A stretch of 41,321 nucleotides of DNA from CAYRUP01 sp964578975 (GCA_964578975.1 CAZOFA010000009.1:1-41321), one strand, 5' to 3'. Counted from the stretch's first letter, positions 17,320 through 25,375 are shown. Notes: generated from the letters alone by a model not told the origin. A program made the numbers and translations.

Positions 17320-18039
17320 ATGAGAGTTTCTCAAATTTTTACATTAATTATGGCCGGTGGCGGTCTTGCTCAGAACTTACGCGAAAGAGGCTGGTGTAAA
17401 AACTGGCTTACTGATTGTCGCGAAGCTAATATTACAGACGGAAACACCACCGTGGAATTGATGTTTGGCATGCACGATCACAAACCAATCGGCCAGGAAC
17501 AGTATGCTACTGAAGAATTTGCCAGCGTTATTTCTTGTATGACAGAAAATATAGCAAAAAATATTTTTAAAGCGATACAGGAAGATGAACAAGATGGTAA
17601 AAATGAAGGGATAGATAAGGTTGATTTTTTTTGCAAAGATGATGTTGGTATTATCCATCCTACTAAGAATTTAGATACTGCCAACACTTATTTTTATTGG
17701 GTGGGTCTGCAGGCTCTCTCCTTATCTTCAGACCAGTGTAGTGAAGCAAGATTTAATTTTTACAAAGCAAAAACAATTTGTGCACCTGAATCATCGGAAT
17801 CTGATCCACCTTGGAGCTGGCGTCCAACCCCTCATTCAACTCGGCAATTAGATAGTTACACGCAGAATCAAAGAATAAATTCGAATTGGATAGTTATCCT
17901 CCTAGGATTAGTGGCAGCTGCCGCTGCCATTGGCATAGTAATCGTGTGCGTACATCGCGCAAGATCAGCGCGCGTTTCACACGAACACGATGTGGAAGAG
18001 CAGCTTGAATTGCCTCCACGAATACAACAAGTTCGCTAA
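17320..18039 (+). CDS. Unknown type-I-like membrane protein with Cys-containing ectodomain (239 aa)
   Basis: No family was recognised. The first 18 residues are weakly hydrophobic and could be a signal sequence. The middle part has six Cys (26, 33, 73, 105, 140, 154), consistent with disulfides in an exported domain. A single strong membrane segment lies at residues 190-211, followed by a basic stop-transfer stretch (HRARSAR) and a short acidic tail. The topology would be type I with a cytoplasmic C-terminus. The gene lies between ybbA (divergent) and tesA (19 nt downstream, same strand), so it may share a transcript with tesA. In E. coli ybbA and tesA are directly adjacent, so this gene looks inserted. 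Confidence 0.55.
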   Translation: MRVSQIFTLIMAGGGLAQNLRERGWCKNWLTDCREANITDGNTTVELMFGMHDHKPIGQEQYATEEFASVISCMTENIAKNIFKAIQEDEQDGKNEGIDKVDFFCKDDVGIIHPTKNLDTANTYFYWVGLQALSLSSDQCSEARFNFYKAKTICAPESSESDPPWSWRPTPHSTRQLDSYTQNQRINSNWIVILLGLVAAAAAIGIVIVCVHRARSARVSHEHDVEEQLELPPRIQQVR

Positions 18040-18057
18040 AAATCATTTGCGAGACAT

Positions 18058-18672
18058 ATGATGAAAAAATTTTTAAGTTTATTTTTATTATGTTTTTTTA
18101 CCTTGCCGCTATTCGCTAACAATACCATATTAATCGTGGGCGATAGTTTGAGTGCTGGTTATGGAATTGACCCAAACCAAGGCTGGGTTGCGCTATTAAA
18201 AAATCGTCTGCATGAAAAAAACTTTGATTATGATGTCATTAATTCAAGTATTTCAGGTGACACGACCGCCCAAGGTCTTGCGCGCCTGCCCGCGCTCCTC
18301 AAACAATTCAAACCGCAAATTACCATTATCGAATTAGGCGGCAATGATGGTTTACGCGGTTTACCGCTTGCGGTGATTAAACAAAATTTAGATCAAATGA
18401 TTATTCTAATTAAATCTGCAGAAAGCCATCCACTTATCCTGGGTATACGTTTACCGCCTAATTACGGAGCCGCTTATTTAGCCCAGTTTCAAAAAATATT
18501 TACTGATTTATCAGAACAAACTGGAGTGAGCGTAGTGCCATTATTTTTAAAAAACATCGATGAAAATGCGCGTTTGATGCAGCCCGACCACACTCACCCC
18601 ACCGCTGCAGCGCAAATGATTTTGCTCACTAATGTTTGGCCCACGCTGGAAGAATTATTGAATAAAAGCTAG
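18058..18672 (+). CDS. tesA: Periplasmic SGNH esterase/thioesterase I TesA
   Basis: A 204-residue SGNH hydrolase (E. coli precursor 208) that hydrolyses acyl-CoA and lysophospholipid-type esters in the periplasm. It has a signal peptide ending near FANN, the block I nucleophile Ser30 in VGDSLSAGYG, block III GGNDGLRG, and block V PDHTHPTAAAQ giving Asp177 and His180. The start may be the first or second of two adjacent ATGs. Divergent ybbAP is the conserved neighbour; the gene just upstream is not. Confidence 0.93.
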   Translation: MMKKFLSLFLLCFFTLPLFANNTILIVGDSLSAGYGIDPNQGWVALLKNRLHEKNFDYDVINSSISGDTTAQGLARLPALLKQFKPQITIIELGGNDGLRGLPLAVIKQNLDQMIILIKSAESHPLILGIRLPPNYGAAYLAQFQKIFTDLSEQTGVSVVPLFLKNIDENARLMQPDHTHPTAAAQMILLTNVWPTLEELLNKS

Positions 18673-18722
18673 AAACCCAATCCTATTCGATATATTATTG
18701 CGCGACAGTAATCCCTAAGCAC

Positions 18723-18796
<74 letters not shown>

Positions 18797-18845
18797 CTAG
18801 TAAAATCAATCAGTTGACAAAAAACAACCTGGCAAATCCACCCTA

Positions 18846-18864
18846 TAGGGACAACGTAGGGACA
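18846..18864. repeat. Two direct TAGGGACA octamers at 11-bp period near the tRNA 3' end
   Basis: TAGGGACA at 18846-18853 and 18857-18864. Short direct repeats next to a tRNA are often arm-type binding sites of tyrosine recombinases. No integrase is in the window, so this is only a hint of a past insertion. Confidence 0.3.
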
Positions 18865-18969
18865 CTACGCGATAACAAATAACAATAAACGTCAGTTGCA
18901 ATATATGGTTTATATATATATAATTTCTATATAAGAAAACCTTAAACCTTAAAAAAGCTCGAGACCAAC

Positions 18970-19278
18970 ATGGAAGTTATTCCATTACACAAAACGCCAT
19001 CTTGCTTTGAAGCGGAGTCTATTATAAGACAGCTAGTCTCTAACGGTGCAATCAAATGGTCGCCGCATTGCAAAGAACAGATGAAAAAGCGCGATATTGA
19101 TACAGCGCAAATTCTAAACTGCTTATCTAAAGGCAAAGTAGCAGAAGAGCCTTGGTTGTCTCATAGAAATGGCGGAGGCTATGAAACAGCGGTTGAGAAA
19201 GTTACTGCTGGTGAACTTTTGAGAGTTGTTGTTTGCATAAAATTTAGCGAAAAATTGCTGATTGTTACTGTCTATTAA
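18970..19278 (+). CDS. DUF4258 protein, putative toxin of a TA-like pair (102 aa)
   Basis: A small protein with the DUF4258 pattern: WSPHCKEQMKKRDIDTAQILNCLSKGKV, then a variable loop and the beta-strand end LLRVVVCIKFSEKLLIVTVY. DUF4258 genes are frequently followed by helix-turn-helix genes and are annotated as putative toxin-antitoxin partners; the biochemical activity is not established. It is followed after 45 nt by an HTH protein gene on the same strand. It lies 173 nt past the tRNA. The SD signal is weak. Toxicity is inferred from context. Confidence 0.7.
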   Translation: MEVIPLHKTPSCFEAESIIRQLVSNGAIKWSPHCKEQMKKRDIDTAQILNCLSKGKVAEEPWLSHRNGGGYETAVEKVTAGELLRVVVCIKFSEKLLIVTVY

Positions 19279-19323
19279 AACATAGATAAACGATATTTGG
19301 CAGTAACAATAATAGGGGACAGC

Positions 19324-19779
19324 ATGAAACAATATCATTATACAGAGTGTGGATTAGACAACATTTACCTCGTTAACGGATTTAAAATAGCCGAAGACGG
19401 CAGTGGGGAAGTATTTATTCACGACATTCATGGTTTGCAAAAAACCATTGGTAAAATTCTTGTGTTCAAAAAAGGCTTGTTAGCAGGTAAAGAAATTAAA
19501 TTTATAAGAACCGCCTTAGATCTATCTCAAAAAAGCCTTGGAAAAATACTTGGGCTTGATTATCAAACCATTTTAGGATGGGAAAAAGAAAAATCCATCA
19601 TCACCAAAACCGCTGATCATCTTTTAAAAATCTATTTCTTTTTATACCTCAATAAGGAAATAGATTATACTTTTTACGATAAAATTAATGAGATTGCTGA
19701 TATTGATGCTGAAGAAATTTCAGCAAATAAAATTGAACTAAAAGAAGTTGAAGATGAATGGCAACAAGCAGTTGCATAA
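19324..19779 (+). CDS. HTH (XRE/MqsA-like) protein, putative antitoxin (151 aa)
   Basis: Residues about 59-110 form a helix-turn-helix (IKFIRTALDLSQKSLGKILG, then YQTILGWEKEK). The N-terminal region begins with YHYTECGLDNIYLVNGF, reminiscent of MqsA/YgiT-type antitoxins but with one Cys where zinc-binding members have paired Cys, so the metal site is probably lost. ATG at 19324 is chosen because GGGG lies 5 nt upstream. The C-terminus is acidic. It probably represses its own operon with the upstream DUF4258 gene; that is inferred from the family. Confidence 0.7.
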   Translation: MKQYHYTECGLDNIYLVNGFKIAEDGSGEVFIHDIHGLQKTIGKILVFKKGLLAGKEIKFIRTALDLSQKSLGKILGLDYQTILGWEKEKSIITKTADHLLKIYFFLYLNKEIDYTFYDKINEIADIDAEEISANKIELKEVEDEWQQAVA

Positions 19780-19923
19780 ACACTGAGCTTCGGTTTCTGC
19801 CTTGTTTCACCCCAAAAAATTTGACATATAAAACGCGTTGCGCTCGATTACCTATCTAGCCAATCATGAAATAATCAACTCGTATTTTTTATGACTTAGC
19901 ATCGCATCTCTAATAGTAACATA

Positions 19924-20313
19924 ATGAAAGAACATCCGACAGATAACACAGTCAAATTAATAGAAGATCGCGCTAATCCAAGTAATTTTTATTCTGGCCA
20001 CAATAGATTTGCACTTCATATAGATATAGAAAACAAAAATGTAACTCCAGACATAGAAGGTGTAATAGAGATTGGCACTTCTCGTCGCATTTATATTGAT
20101 CCATATAATTTTTTAATTGATGGCTATATGCCTGCTCCCCCCGCGGGCAATCCTGACATGCACTCTGTAATACAAATAAGTAGGCTGACTAGCGAATTAA
20201 CAGGATCTATTTTTACCTATGGAAATTTGTTTACTCCTGTTCTTGGTTCAACAAGACATGAGTTAATGTATAGAATAGAAGGGACATGCGAACAAACAAA
20301 AACTTTATTTTAA
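19924..20313 (+). CDS. Unknown small protein (129 aa)
   Basis: No family was recognised. It appears soluble, beta-rich, without signal peptide, with a PAPPAGNP loop near residue 70. There is no convincing ribosome binding site before the ATG, so the gene call is tentative. It lies between the TA-like pair and a MITE-like element. Confidence 0.4.
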   Translation: MKEHPTDNTVKLIEDRANPSNFYSGHNRFALHIDIENKNVTPDIEGVIEIGTSRRIYIDPYNFLIDGYMPAPPAGNPDMHSVIQISRLTSELTGSIFTYGNLFTPVLGSTRHELMYRIEGTCEQTKTLF

Positions 20314-20367
20314 TAGTCTATAGTCATCATACATACAACTTTAATTATTAATTCTGATTGAAACCCT

Positions 20368-20595
20368 GGGGTCAAATGCCGATATCATACAACTTAACAA
20401 AACGCCGCGACAACAATAAAAATTTCAGATAATATCTTCTGCGTTGAATTTCCATTTCATATATTTACTCATCAAATTCATTTTTATTAGCGTAATAATT
20501 ACCAGGATTTTAAATGCCGAGCCCTTTGCCCTCTTTTGATGAGCAATTAGATGCTTTCCTTGATGCTGACTTGTATGATGTCGGCATTTGACCCC
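20368..20595. mobile_element. MITE-like element, 228 bp with 25-bp terminal inverted repeats
   Basis: The ends 20368-20392 and 20571-20595 are reverse complements at 24 of 25 positions and begin with GGGGTCAAATGCCGA. The body is AT-rich. A truncated sister copy lies at 21085-21190. No transposase gene is inside. Most of the 20314-20681 gene-free stretch is this element; the remainder holds the promoter of the 108-aa gene. GGGGTCA-type ends recur elsewhere in this window. The transposase that would mobilise it is unknown. Confidence 0.75.
20514..20591 (+). CDS. Possible 25-residue ORF inside the MITE-like element
   Basis: An ATG-started frame runs from the element's body into its right terminal repeat and stops inside it; the peptide is acidic and contains FDEQLDAFLDADLYD. 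It has no clear ribosome binding site and is missing from the truncated sister copy, so it may be chance or a remnant of a larger gene. Confidence 0.2.
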   Translation: MPSPLPSFDEQLDAFLDADLYDVGI

Positions 20596-20681
20596 ACAAT
20601 AGCAATTTTAACTCTATCAATATATTAGTAAATTTTTCAGCGCTATAGAAGGTATATAATATAAATGCGGAGGGTAATTTT

Positions 20682-21008
20682 ATGATAGGCAAATGTGAAC
20701 ATGGTGGAAGATCTAAAAAACTCTGTCCAGTGTCATTTGGATTATCATTGGGCGTTGTGAGCTTTTTTGCAGTGCTAATCTGGTCATTGTGGGTAATTAG
20801 TTATGGGATGCCGCCCATGATAGCAGACTTGCATATGCCGATACCCACATTGGGTAGCAGTCTTGTGCATGCATTGTTAGCATTTTTTAAAGGATTTATT
20901 TTTGGCTTTTTTATCGCTCTTTTTTATGATTTATTTGCTTGCTGTTTTGCAAGAAAATCATGCGGTAGTACGTGCAAAGAATGTGGATCTACACCTAGTA
21001 AAAAATAA
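20682..21008 (+). CDS. Small two-segment membrane protein, possibly holin-like Legionella family (108 aa)
   Basis: Two membrane segments (about residues 18-40 and 60-85) follow a short Cys-containing N-terminus (KCEHGGRSKKLCPVSFGLSLG); the C-terminus is Cys-rich (CCFARKSCGSTCKEC). The layout resembles small membrane proteins annotated in Legionella as phage-holin-like; that link is from memory and weak. GGAGGG lies 7 nt before the ATG and TATAAT is at 20655-20660, giving a very short leader. The gene is bracketed by the MITE-like element and its truncated copy, both in the same orientation. Confidence 0.6.
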   Translation: MIGKCEHGGRSKKLCPVSFGLSLGVVSFFAVLIWSLWVISYGMPPMIADLHMPIPTLGSSLVHALLAFFKGFIFGFFIALFYDLFACCFARKSCGSTCKECGSTPSKK

Positions 21009-21032
21009 AAAAAATAAAAACCAGACTTCTTT

Positions 21033-21051
21033 ACCTTAAAAAAATTAAGGT
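21033..21051. terminator. Weak hairpin downstream of the 108-aa gene
   Basis: ACCTTAA (21033-21039) pairs with TTAAGGT (21045-21051) around five A. No T-run follows on the plus strand. Confidence 0.3.
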
Positions 21052-21084
21052 GGTGTGGTTGTTATTTTTTAAGTTCAAATCCCT

Positions 21085-21190
21085 GGGGTCAAATGCCGAC
21101 ATCATACAACTTAACAAAACGCCTGCGTTAAATTTCCATTTCATATATTTACTCATCAAATTCATTTTTATTATCGTAATCATTACCAGC
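21085..21190. mobile_element. Truncated copy of the MITE-like element
   Basis: Starts with GGGGTCAAATGCCGACATCATACAA-type end (21085-21109; exact complement of the right end of the 20368-20595 copy) and follows that copy through TTACCAG near 21189, with an internal deletion of about 33 nt. The right end is missing and replaced by a GGGGTCAGACCCC palindrome. Confidence 0.7.
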
Positions 21191-21196
21191 AAAAAC

Positions 21197-21209
21197 GGGG
21201 TCAGACCCC
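21197..21209. repeat. GGGGTCAGACCCC palindrome overlapping a stop codon
   Basis: A 13-nt palindrome. The TGA stop of the arylsulfotransferase-like gene (complement of 21201-21203) lies inside it. Related half-sites occur at 253-261, 1844-1849, 1962-1969 and in the MITE ends. Confidence 0.55.
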
Positions 21210-23141
21210 TGCACCGTTTGATTGAAAAATAATTTTCGACGTCCCAATCACTTGATCTTGGCTATTTAAAGCTTTTACCTGAAAAAAACTCCAACCTTTA
21301 CTGATATTGATGGCAGTTTCAAAACCGGTTTTAGCGGCACTGGCCACTAACGTTAAACGATCCGAATAATTACCCGCATACACTTGCCAACTTGTGACTT
21401 CTGTTGCGCCATTCCATGACGCATAAATCGTGGTGAAATTTGCATTGGTTTCTGCAGCAATTTTCGGTAAGTAATAAGGTGTGCCAACCCAAGTTTGTCG
21501 ATAAGAACGATAAGACACATTACTTCCCGGCATTTGTGCGCTATATAAAATATTGAGCGATGGCGTGAGCTCTGTGTTTCCCGCTTCTGCATTTTCAGTG
21601 TAAGAACCTTTCGAACCAAAACCAACAAATCGATTATTATTCGATAAAAATTGATTATTTCCTTGCGAATTCGAATTGACATTTGGATTGTGAAAATACG
21701 ATGTATTCAACGTCGCAACGTTGTTCACTAAATCTAAATTTAACACTAATCCATGAGATGGAACGGTGCCGGGCGGTATAGTGCCCGTTGCACAGCATTC
21801 ATCATCAAACATGCTGATAATATTTCCCGAATTAAAACGCGCATCATGTTGCCATGCAAAGGTTGCTTTAGGATCTGGAATTGCAAAATCACCACTACCA
21901 TCGCCAACCAGACGCCAAACAAAATTGCCGGTTGTTTTATTTAATCGATAAATAGTCCATGTGTTTCGTCCTGATATTAAAAGATCGTCCGGACTGCCGC
22001 TGATCAATCCAATTGAATTTAAATGATAAGGATCCCATACATTACTTGTTTCACTCGCCGTGGATGCTGGCAAAAACGAAGAACTCAGTGGAATGTGATC
22101 GATTGCATCCCAGAAAAAAACCAGTGTATTCGTTGCAAGATTCACTTCTTGAATTGAAAAATCATGAATCGCTCCATTTTTAGGACCACCATACGGTGTC
22201 AGATCCATCGAAATGACTTTTGTCGCGAGGAACAAAACAGTTTGATTGGGCGTCATTAAAAATTCATGCACATCTGGCACGAAACCATTAAATGCAGTGA
22301 CGGTATTTAATAGGCGATAATGCTGATCAAAAATATAAAAACAACTTCCAGGTTCAGCACCACCTGCAGGTAAATCAGTGTAGGAAGGTGGAGTTGCCAA
22401 TGTTCCTTGCCAAAAAGTTAAAACAGATTGATTATTCAGCGTCTGCACTTTCACATCGGTGTTCATTAAACTGGGATTCGATAACGGTCTAAACCAAATT
22501 GGATTCGCGTCATTATCAACAATCAACGCACCGCTTTGTCCATAGGTTGCTGAACCAGAACCTGCATACGGCCCATTAAAAATTAAACCTGATGCAAGTT
22601 GACTTGCAACATAGGCGCTGACACTCACAATCATCGGATGCAAATCAGTGGCACTGACAAAACTCCACACTTGGTTTGAATTAATAATGGGATCAGGAAC
22701 AGGAATGCCTGTATTAGATGGATAAACAACACTGCCGCACACACCATTAACAAATGTCGACAAAGGTGGCTGAATCGGTATGACGTTGTGATCATATTGC
22801 AATGTGACATTGTAATTCGCAGGCCCAGAATTTGTTGGTTTAAAATCGATATACGTCGTGCATGTGCTACCAGGCTGTCCTGTCGCAGACAAAGTCGCAT
22901 TTGCACAAAGCCCATCTGATGAAAAACCCGATGACGCGCTTGCGCCTGTGACGTGAATTAAAACGGGAATCGGTAGATTGTTAGTGAATTGATAAGCAAC
23001 GGTATATTGATCTCCAACTTGGGTTGTGGCGGGCAATCCAGTGAGCGACTCAAAAACAATGTCGACAGGATTAATCACTTCACATAAATTTATTTTTAAT
23101 ACGCAGACTAGAATTACCCAGCATTTTATCCATTGCTTCAT
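21201..23141 (-). CDS. Secreted arylsulfotransferase (ASST)-like beta-propeller protein (646 aa)
   Basis: An N-terminal signal peptide (hydrophobic through about residue 20) leads into an Ig-like domain (residues about 25-115, with VGDQYTVAYQFTNNLPIPV). The rest matches the arylsulfotransferase-2 type: HDFSIQEVNLATNTLVFFWD, DPYHLNSIG, DDLLISGRNTWTIYRLNK, FVWRLVGDG, FAWQHDARF. These His/Arg-rich motifs are the family hallmarks; bacterial ASSTs use a His nucleophile to move sulfate between phenols, but this branch is mostly uncharacterised. It would act in the periplasm or outside. AGGGAA lies 6 nt before the ATG. The last codons and the stop fall in a GGGGTCAGACCCC repeat, so the C-terminus may have been altered. 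Confidence 0.75.
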   Translation of the reverse strand: MKQWIKCWVILVCVLKINLCEVINPVDIVFESLTGLPATTQVGDQYTVAYQFTNNLPIPVLIHVTGASASSGFSSDGLCANATLSATGQPGSTCTTYIDFKPTNSGPANYNVTLQYDHNVIPIQPPLSTFVNGVCGSVVYPSNTGIPVPDPIINSNQVWSFVSATDLHPMIVSVSAYVASQLASGLIFNGPYAGSGSATYGQSGALIVDNDANPIWFRPLSNPSLMNTDVKVQTLNNQSVLTFWQGTLATPPSYTDLPAGGAEPGSCFYIFDQHYRLLNTVTAFNGFVPDVHEFLMTPNQTVLFLATKVISMDLTPYGGPKNGAIHDFSIQEVNLATNTLVFFWDAIDHIPLSSSFLPASTASETSNVWDPYHLNSIGLISGSPDDLLISGRNTWTIYRLNKTTGNFVWRLVGDGSGDFAIPDPKATFAWQHDARFNSGNIISMFDDECCATGTIPPGTVPSHGLVLNLDLVNNVATLNTSYFHNPNVNSNSQGNNQFLSNNNRFVGFGSKGSYTENAEAGNTELTPSLNILYSAQMPGSNVSYRSYRQTWVGTPYYLPKIAAETNANFTTIYASWNGATEVTSWQVYAGNYSDRLTLVASAAKTGFETAINISKGWSFFQVKALNSQDQVIGTSKIIFQSNGAGV

Positions 23142-23255
23142 CGTTTATTCCCTGTAGAAATCAAAAGAAAATCGTAAATGAAATGGAGTCAGGCTTGCAC
23201 TATAGCCAGCATCCCAATGTGCTATAATAAACGTATCATATAGATATAAAACTCT

Positions 23256-24299
23256 ATGTTCAATGAACGACATGAAAGAAAAATTCTGCCTTTAAGAACT
23301 GTACCTTTTAATTATGAACAGTTCGCGCAAAATAATAATAAAGCAAGAATGATAAGACGGAATCTTCCTGAATTACCCATCAACGGCCGCGCTGCCTGCT
23401 ATTCACTGACGAAATTATGGTACGAACTTTTATGTGAAAACAAAAGTTTAATTCATGAATTAGGATATGGGATAAATACCAATGCAACACTGATTTTTAA
23501 AATTGCTACCTGGCAAAATAAATCAAAAGGGGGCGTCATTCACGATGAAAGGTTGCGCGGAGAAGAATATGACAATATGGATATGGAAAAAATAAATAGT
23601 AAAAATAAAACAGAAAAAGAATATAAAAAATGGTTAACACAACAATATGCGTCTGAGAGTATTTTTTCTGATTTGGATTTTCGCGACGCGACAGAGCAAT
23701 CATCTATTTCTGGATATAACCTTTTTCTGATGTCAGTCACATCATTCGATGAGTTGGATACAAGCAAACTCGACAAAAAACCTTACCTTATAAAAGATAA
23801 TCAAGGTGAATATCGAATGTGGGGTTTTAAAAATAATAAATGGCAACTCACAGCGATTAACAAAGCTATCGATCTTGAATGGAAAGAGGATCAAACCGTT
23901 TATATTTCGCCGCAACAAGATGAAGTTTCAAAGGCATTAAAAACGGCGCATTTTAATAATGCTCACATTGAAACTTGGTTGAATCGTCTTGATGAATTTC
24001 ATCATCATCAGCATGGTCTTCATACCATCACGATCGCAGATTTAACCACGCTGCCTCCTTCCAAAGCGCACATGATGGGCTGGGCTTTTAAAAACAATGA
24101 ATATATTCTTTTTGATCCCAATGCGGGTGAAATGTATTTCAAAGATTTTAAATCTTTTAAGCATTATTTATGTGAGTATGTAGAATCTATTTTCCCTGAA
24201 TGGAAAGAAAAACAGTTTCTGACAAATGATTATTATTCCGCAAATGATTTGACTGAACTTGAAGAAATTAGACGTCAGTTTTCTGTGAAACCTAAATAA
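23256..24299 (+). CDS. YopT/AvrPphB-like (C58) cysteine protease, candidate effector (347 aa)
   Basis: The papain-like C58 signature is present: GRAACYSLTKLW gives nucleophile Cys48, with Leu at +3 and Trp at +7; KAHMMGWAF gives His272, and FDPNAGEMYF gives Asp287, 15 residues later. In YopT and AvrPphB the His-Asp spacing is 16 and 15. Members cleave host small GTPases or kinases, or process themselves. The middle part (residues about 75-250) is family-unknown and polar. No signal peptide is present. An extended -10 TGCTATAAT ends at 23228; the ribosome binding site is weak. The C58 call rests on motif spacing; the target is unknown. Confidence 0.65.
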   Translation: MFNERHERKILPLRTVPFNYEQFAQNNNKARMIRRNLPELPINGRAACYSLTKLWYELLCENKSLIHELGYGINTNATLIFKIATWQNKSKGGVIHDERLRGEEYDNMDMEKINSKNKTEKEYKKWLTQQYASESIFSDLDFRDATEQSSISGYNLFLMSVTSFDELDTSKLDKKPYLIKDNQGEYRMWGFKNNKWQLTAINKAIDLEWKEDQTVYISPQQDEVSKALKTAHFNNAHIETWLNRLDEFHHHQHGLHTITIADLTTLPPSKAHMMGWAFKNNEYILFDPNAGEMYFKDFKSFKHYLCEYVESIFPEWKEKQFLTNDYYSANDLTELEEIRRQFSVKPK

Positions 24300-24398
24300 T
24301 TTGCTTAGCGTCTAACACCACCCAGTTCGATAAAAAAAGCACTATTACACTATCAATAGTGGCATTTCTGCATTCGACCCCGTTTTCCAGTATCGAAA

Positions 24399-24617
24399 TT
24401 ATTGCGGTATCGTTTTGTTTTGAATGTGCTCTTGATGTTTCTTCAGTTGTTGATTTTTCTTCAGTTGTTGATTTTTTCTCATTTGCTCCATGCGTTGCTG
24501 ATTTTCCTTTTGCACTTGCATATTATTTCTTATTTGTGCCTGACCGGCTCCTGGTGAAATTGCAAAGCTTGCTGTCGCGTAGAAAATAACTATCAAAGCC
24601 ATGATATTTTTAATCAT
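24399..24617 (-). CDS. Small exported Gln/Lys-rich protein (72 aa)
   Basis: An N-terminal signal peptide (IMALIVIFYATASFA, cleavage near residue 19) is followed by a Gln/Asn/Lys/Met-rich, probably helical tail with a tandem KKNQQL repeat near residue 52. CGGAG lies 7 nt before the ATG, which makes this frame more credible than the overlapping plus-strand frame. Function is unknown. Confidence 0.55.
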   Translation of the reverse strand: MIKNIMALIVIFYATASFAISPGAGQAQIRNNMQVQKENQQRMEQMRKNQQLKKNQQLKKHQEHIQNKTIPQ

Positions 24618-24728
24618 AAATTCTCCGATATATTTTAAAAAAAATTGAAAGTCTTAGATATAATACCTGAATTATAAACAAGAAGAAAATCATTGATATT
24701 TCGTAAACGTTCACGGGGTAAATAATAC

Positions 24729-24844
24729 GTCATTGCGAGGAGCGCAGCGACGAAGCAATCCAGAAAAATATTCAATTTAATATGCTTTCTGGATTGCTTC
24801 GCGGAGTTTACCCCGGTGTACTTAAAGCCGGGGCTCGCAATGAC
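24729..24844. repeat. CATTGCGAG/AAGCAATCCAG-type nested palindrome, full copy
   Basis: Outer arms GTCATTGCGAG/CTCGCAATGAC (24729-24739, 24834-24844), inner arms GAAGCAATCCAGAAA and complement (24752-24766, 24786-24800), and a third small stem CCCCGG/CCGGGG (24811-24816, 24828-24833). The family also occurs at 63-130 and 14172-14202. It fills most of the gap after ppiB. Confidence 0.8.
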
Positions 24845-24865
24845 AACCTTATATATTCTCCCAAC

Positions 24866-25375
24866 TTAAGCATCCGCATTTTCCGCGACATCAACCGCTT
24901 CTTCGATCACCACATCATCCACTGGGACATCTTGATGACCTGAACGACGCGTCGTCGATACCGCTTTGATTTTATCAACCACATCCATGCCTGCCACGAC
25001 TTTGCCAAACACGCAATAACCAAAACCTTCTATTGATTTCGATTTAAAATTTAGAAAATCATTATCGGCGACATTAATAAAAAATTGTGTGCCCGCAGAA
25101 TGAGGATCAGAGGTGCGTGCCATGGCCAGCGTATAACGTTTATTGGGTGAGGCTTTTTCAGCTTCATTTTGAATGGTTTTTTCAGTTTTTTTCTGTTGCA
25201 TGCCAGCTTCAAAACCACCGCCTTGAATCATGAATCCGTCGATGACGCGATGAAAAATGGTGCCATCATAAAAACCTTCTTTCACCAATTTCAAAAAATT
25301 TTCAGCCGTTTGTGGTGTATGTTCGAAATCAAGCTCAATGTGAATATCGCCATAACTCGTCTTCAGGATAACCAT
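24866..25375 (-). CDS. ppiB: Peptidyl-prolyl cis-trans isomerase, cyclophilin type
   Basis: A 169-residue cyclophilin without signal peptide, hence cytoplasmic PpiB-like (E. coli 164). Conserved stretches are FHRVIDGFMIQGGGF with the catalytic Arg, GTQFFINVADNDFLN, and YCVFGKVVAGMDVVDKI. It speeds folding steps limited by proline isomerisation. GAGG precedes the ATG by 8 nt. A CATTGCGAG repeat lies just downstream. It is divergent from the cyclase gene. Confidence 0.93.
   Translation of the reverse strand: MVILKTSYGDIHIELDFEHTPQTAENFLKLVKEGFYDGTIFHRVIDGFMIQGGGFEAGMQQKKTEKTIQNEAEKASPNKRYTLAMARTSDPHSAGTQFFINVADNDFLNFKSKSIEGFGYCVFGKVVAGMDVVDKIKAVSTTRRSGHQDVPVDDVVIEEAVDVAENADA

Noticed and set aside
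21066..21090. TTCAAATCCCTGG reminiscent of a tRNA T-arm near the truncated MITE copy
   Set aside because: No acceptor stem or cloverleaf can be formed around it, and the match to the tRNA at 18723-18796 is poor.
24359..24589. Plus-strand frame opposite the 72-aa exported protein
   Set aside because: No ribosome binding site and Ser/Phe-rich composition mirrors the Gln/Lys repeats of the opposite strand, which has a signal peptide and SD sequence.
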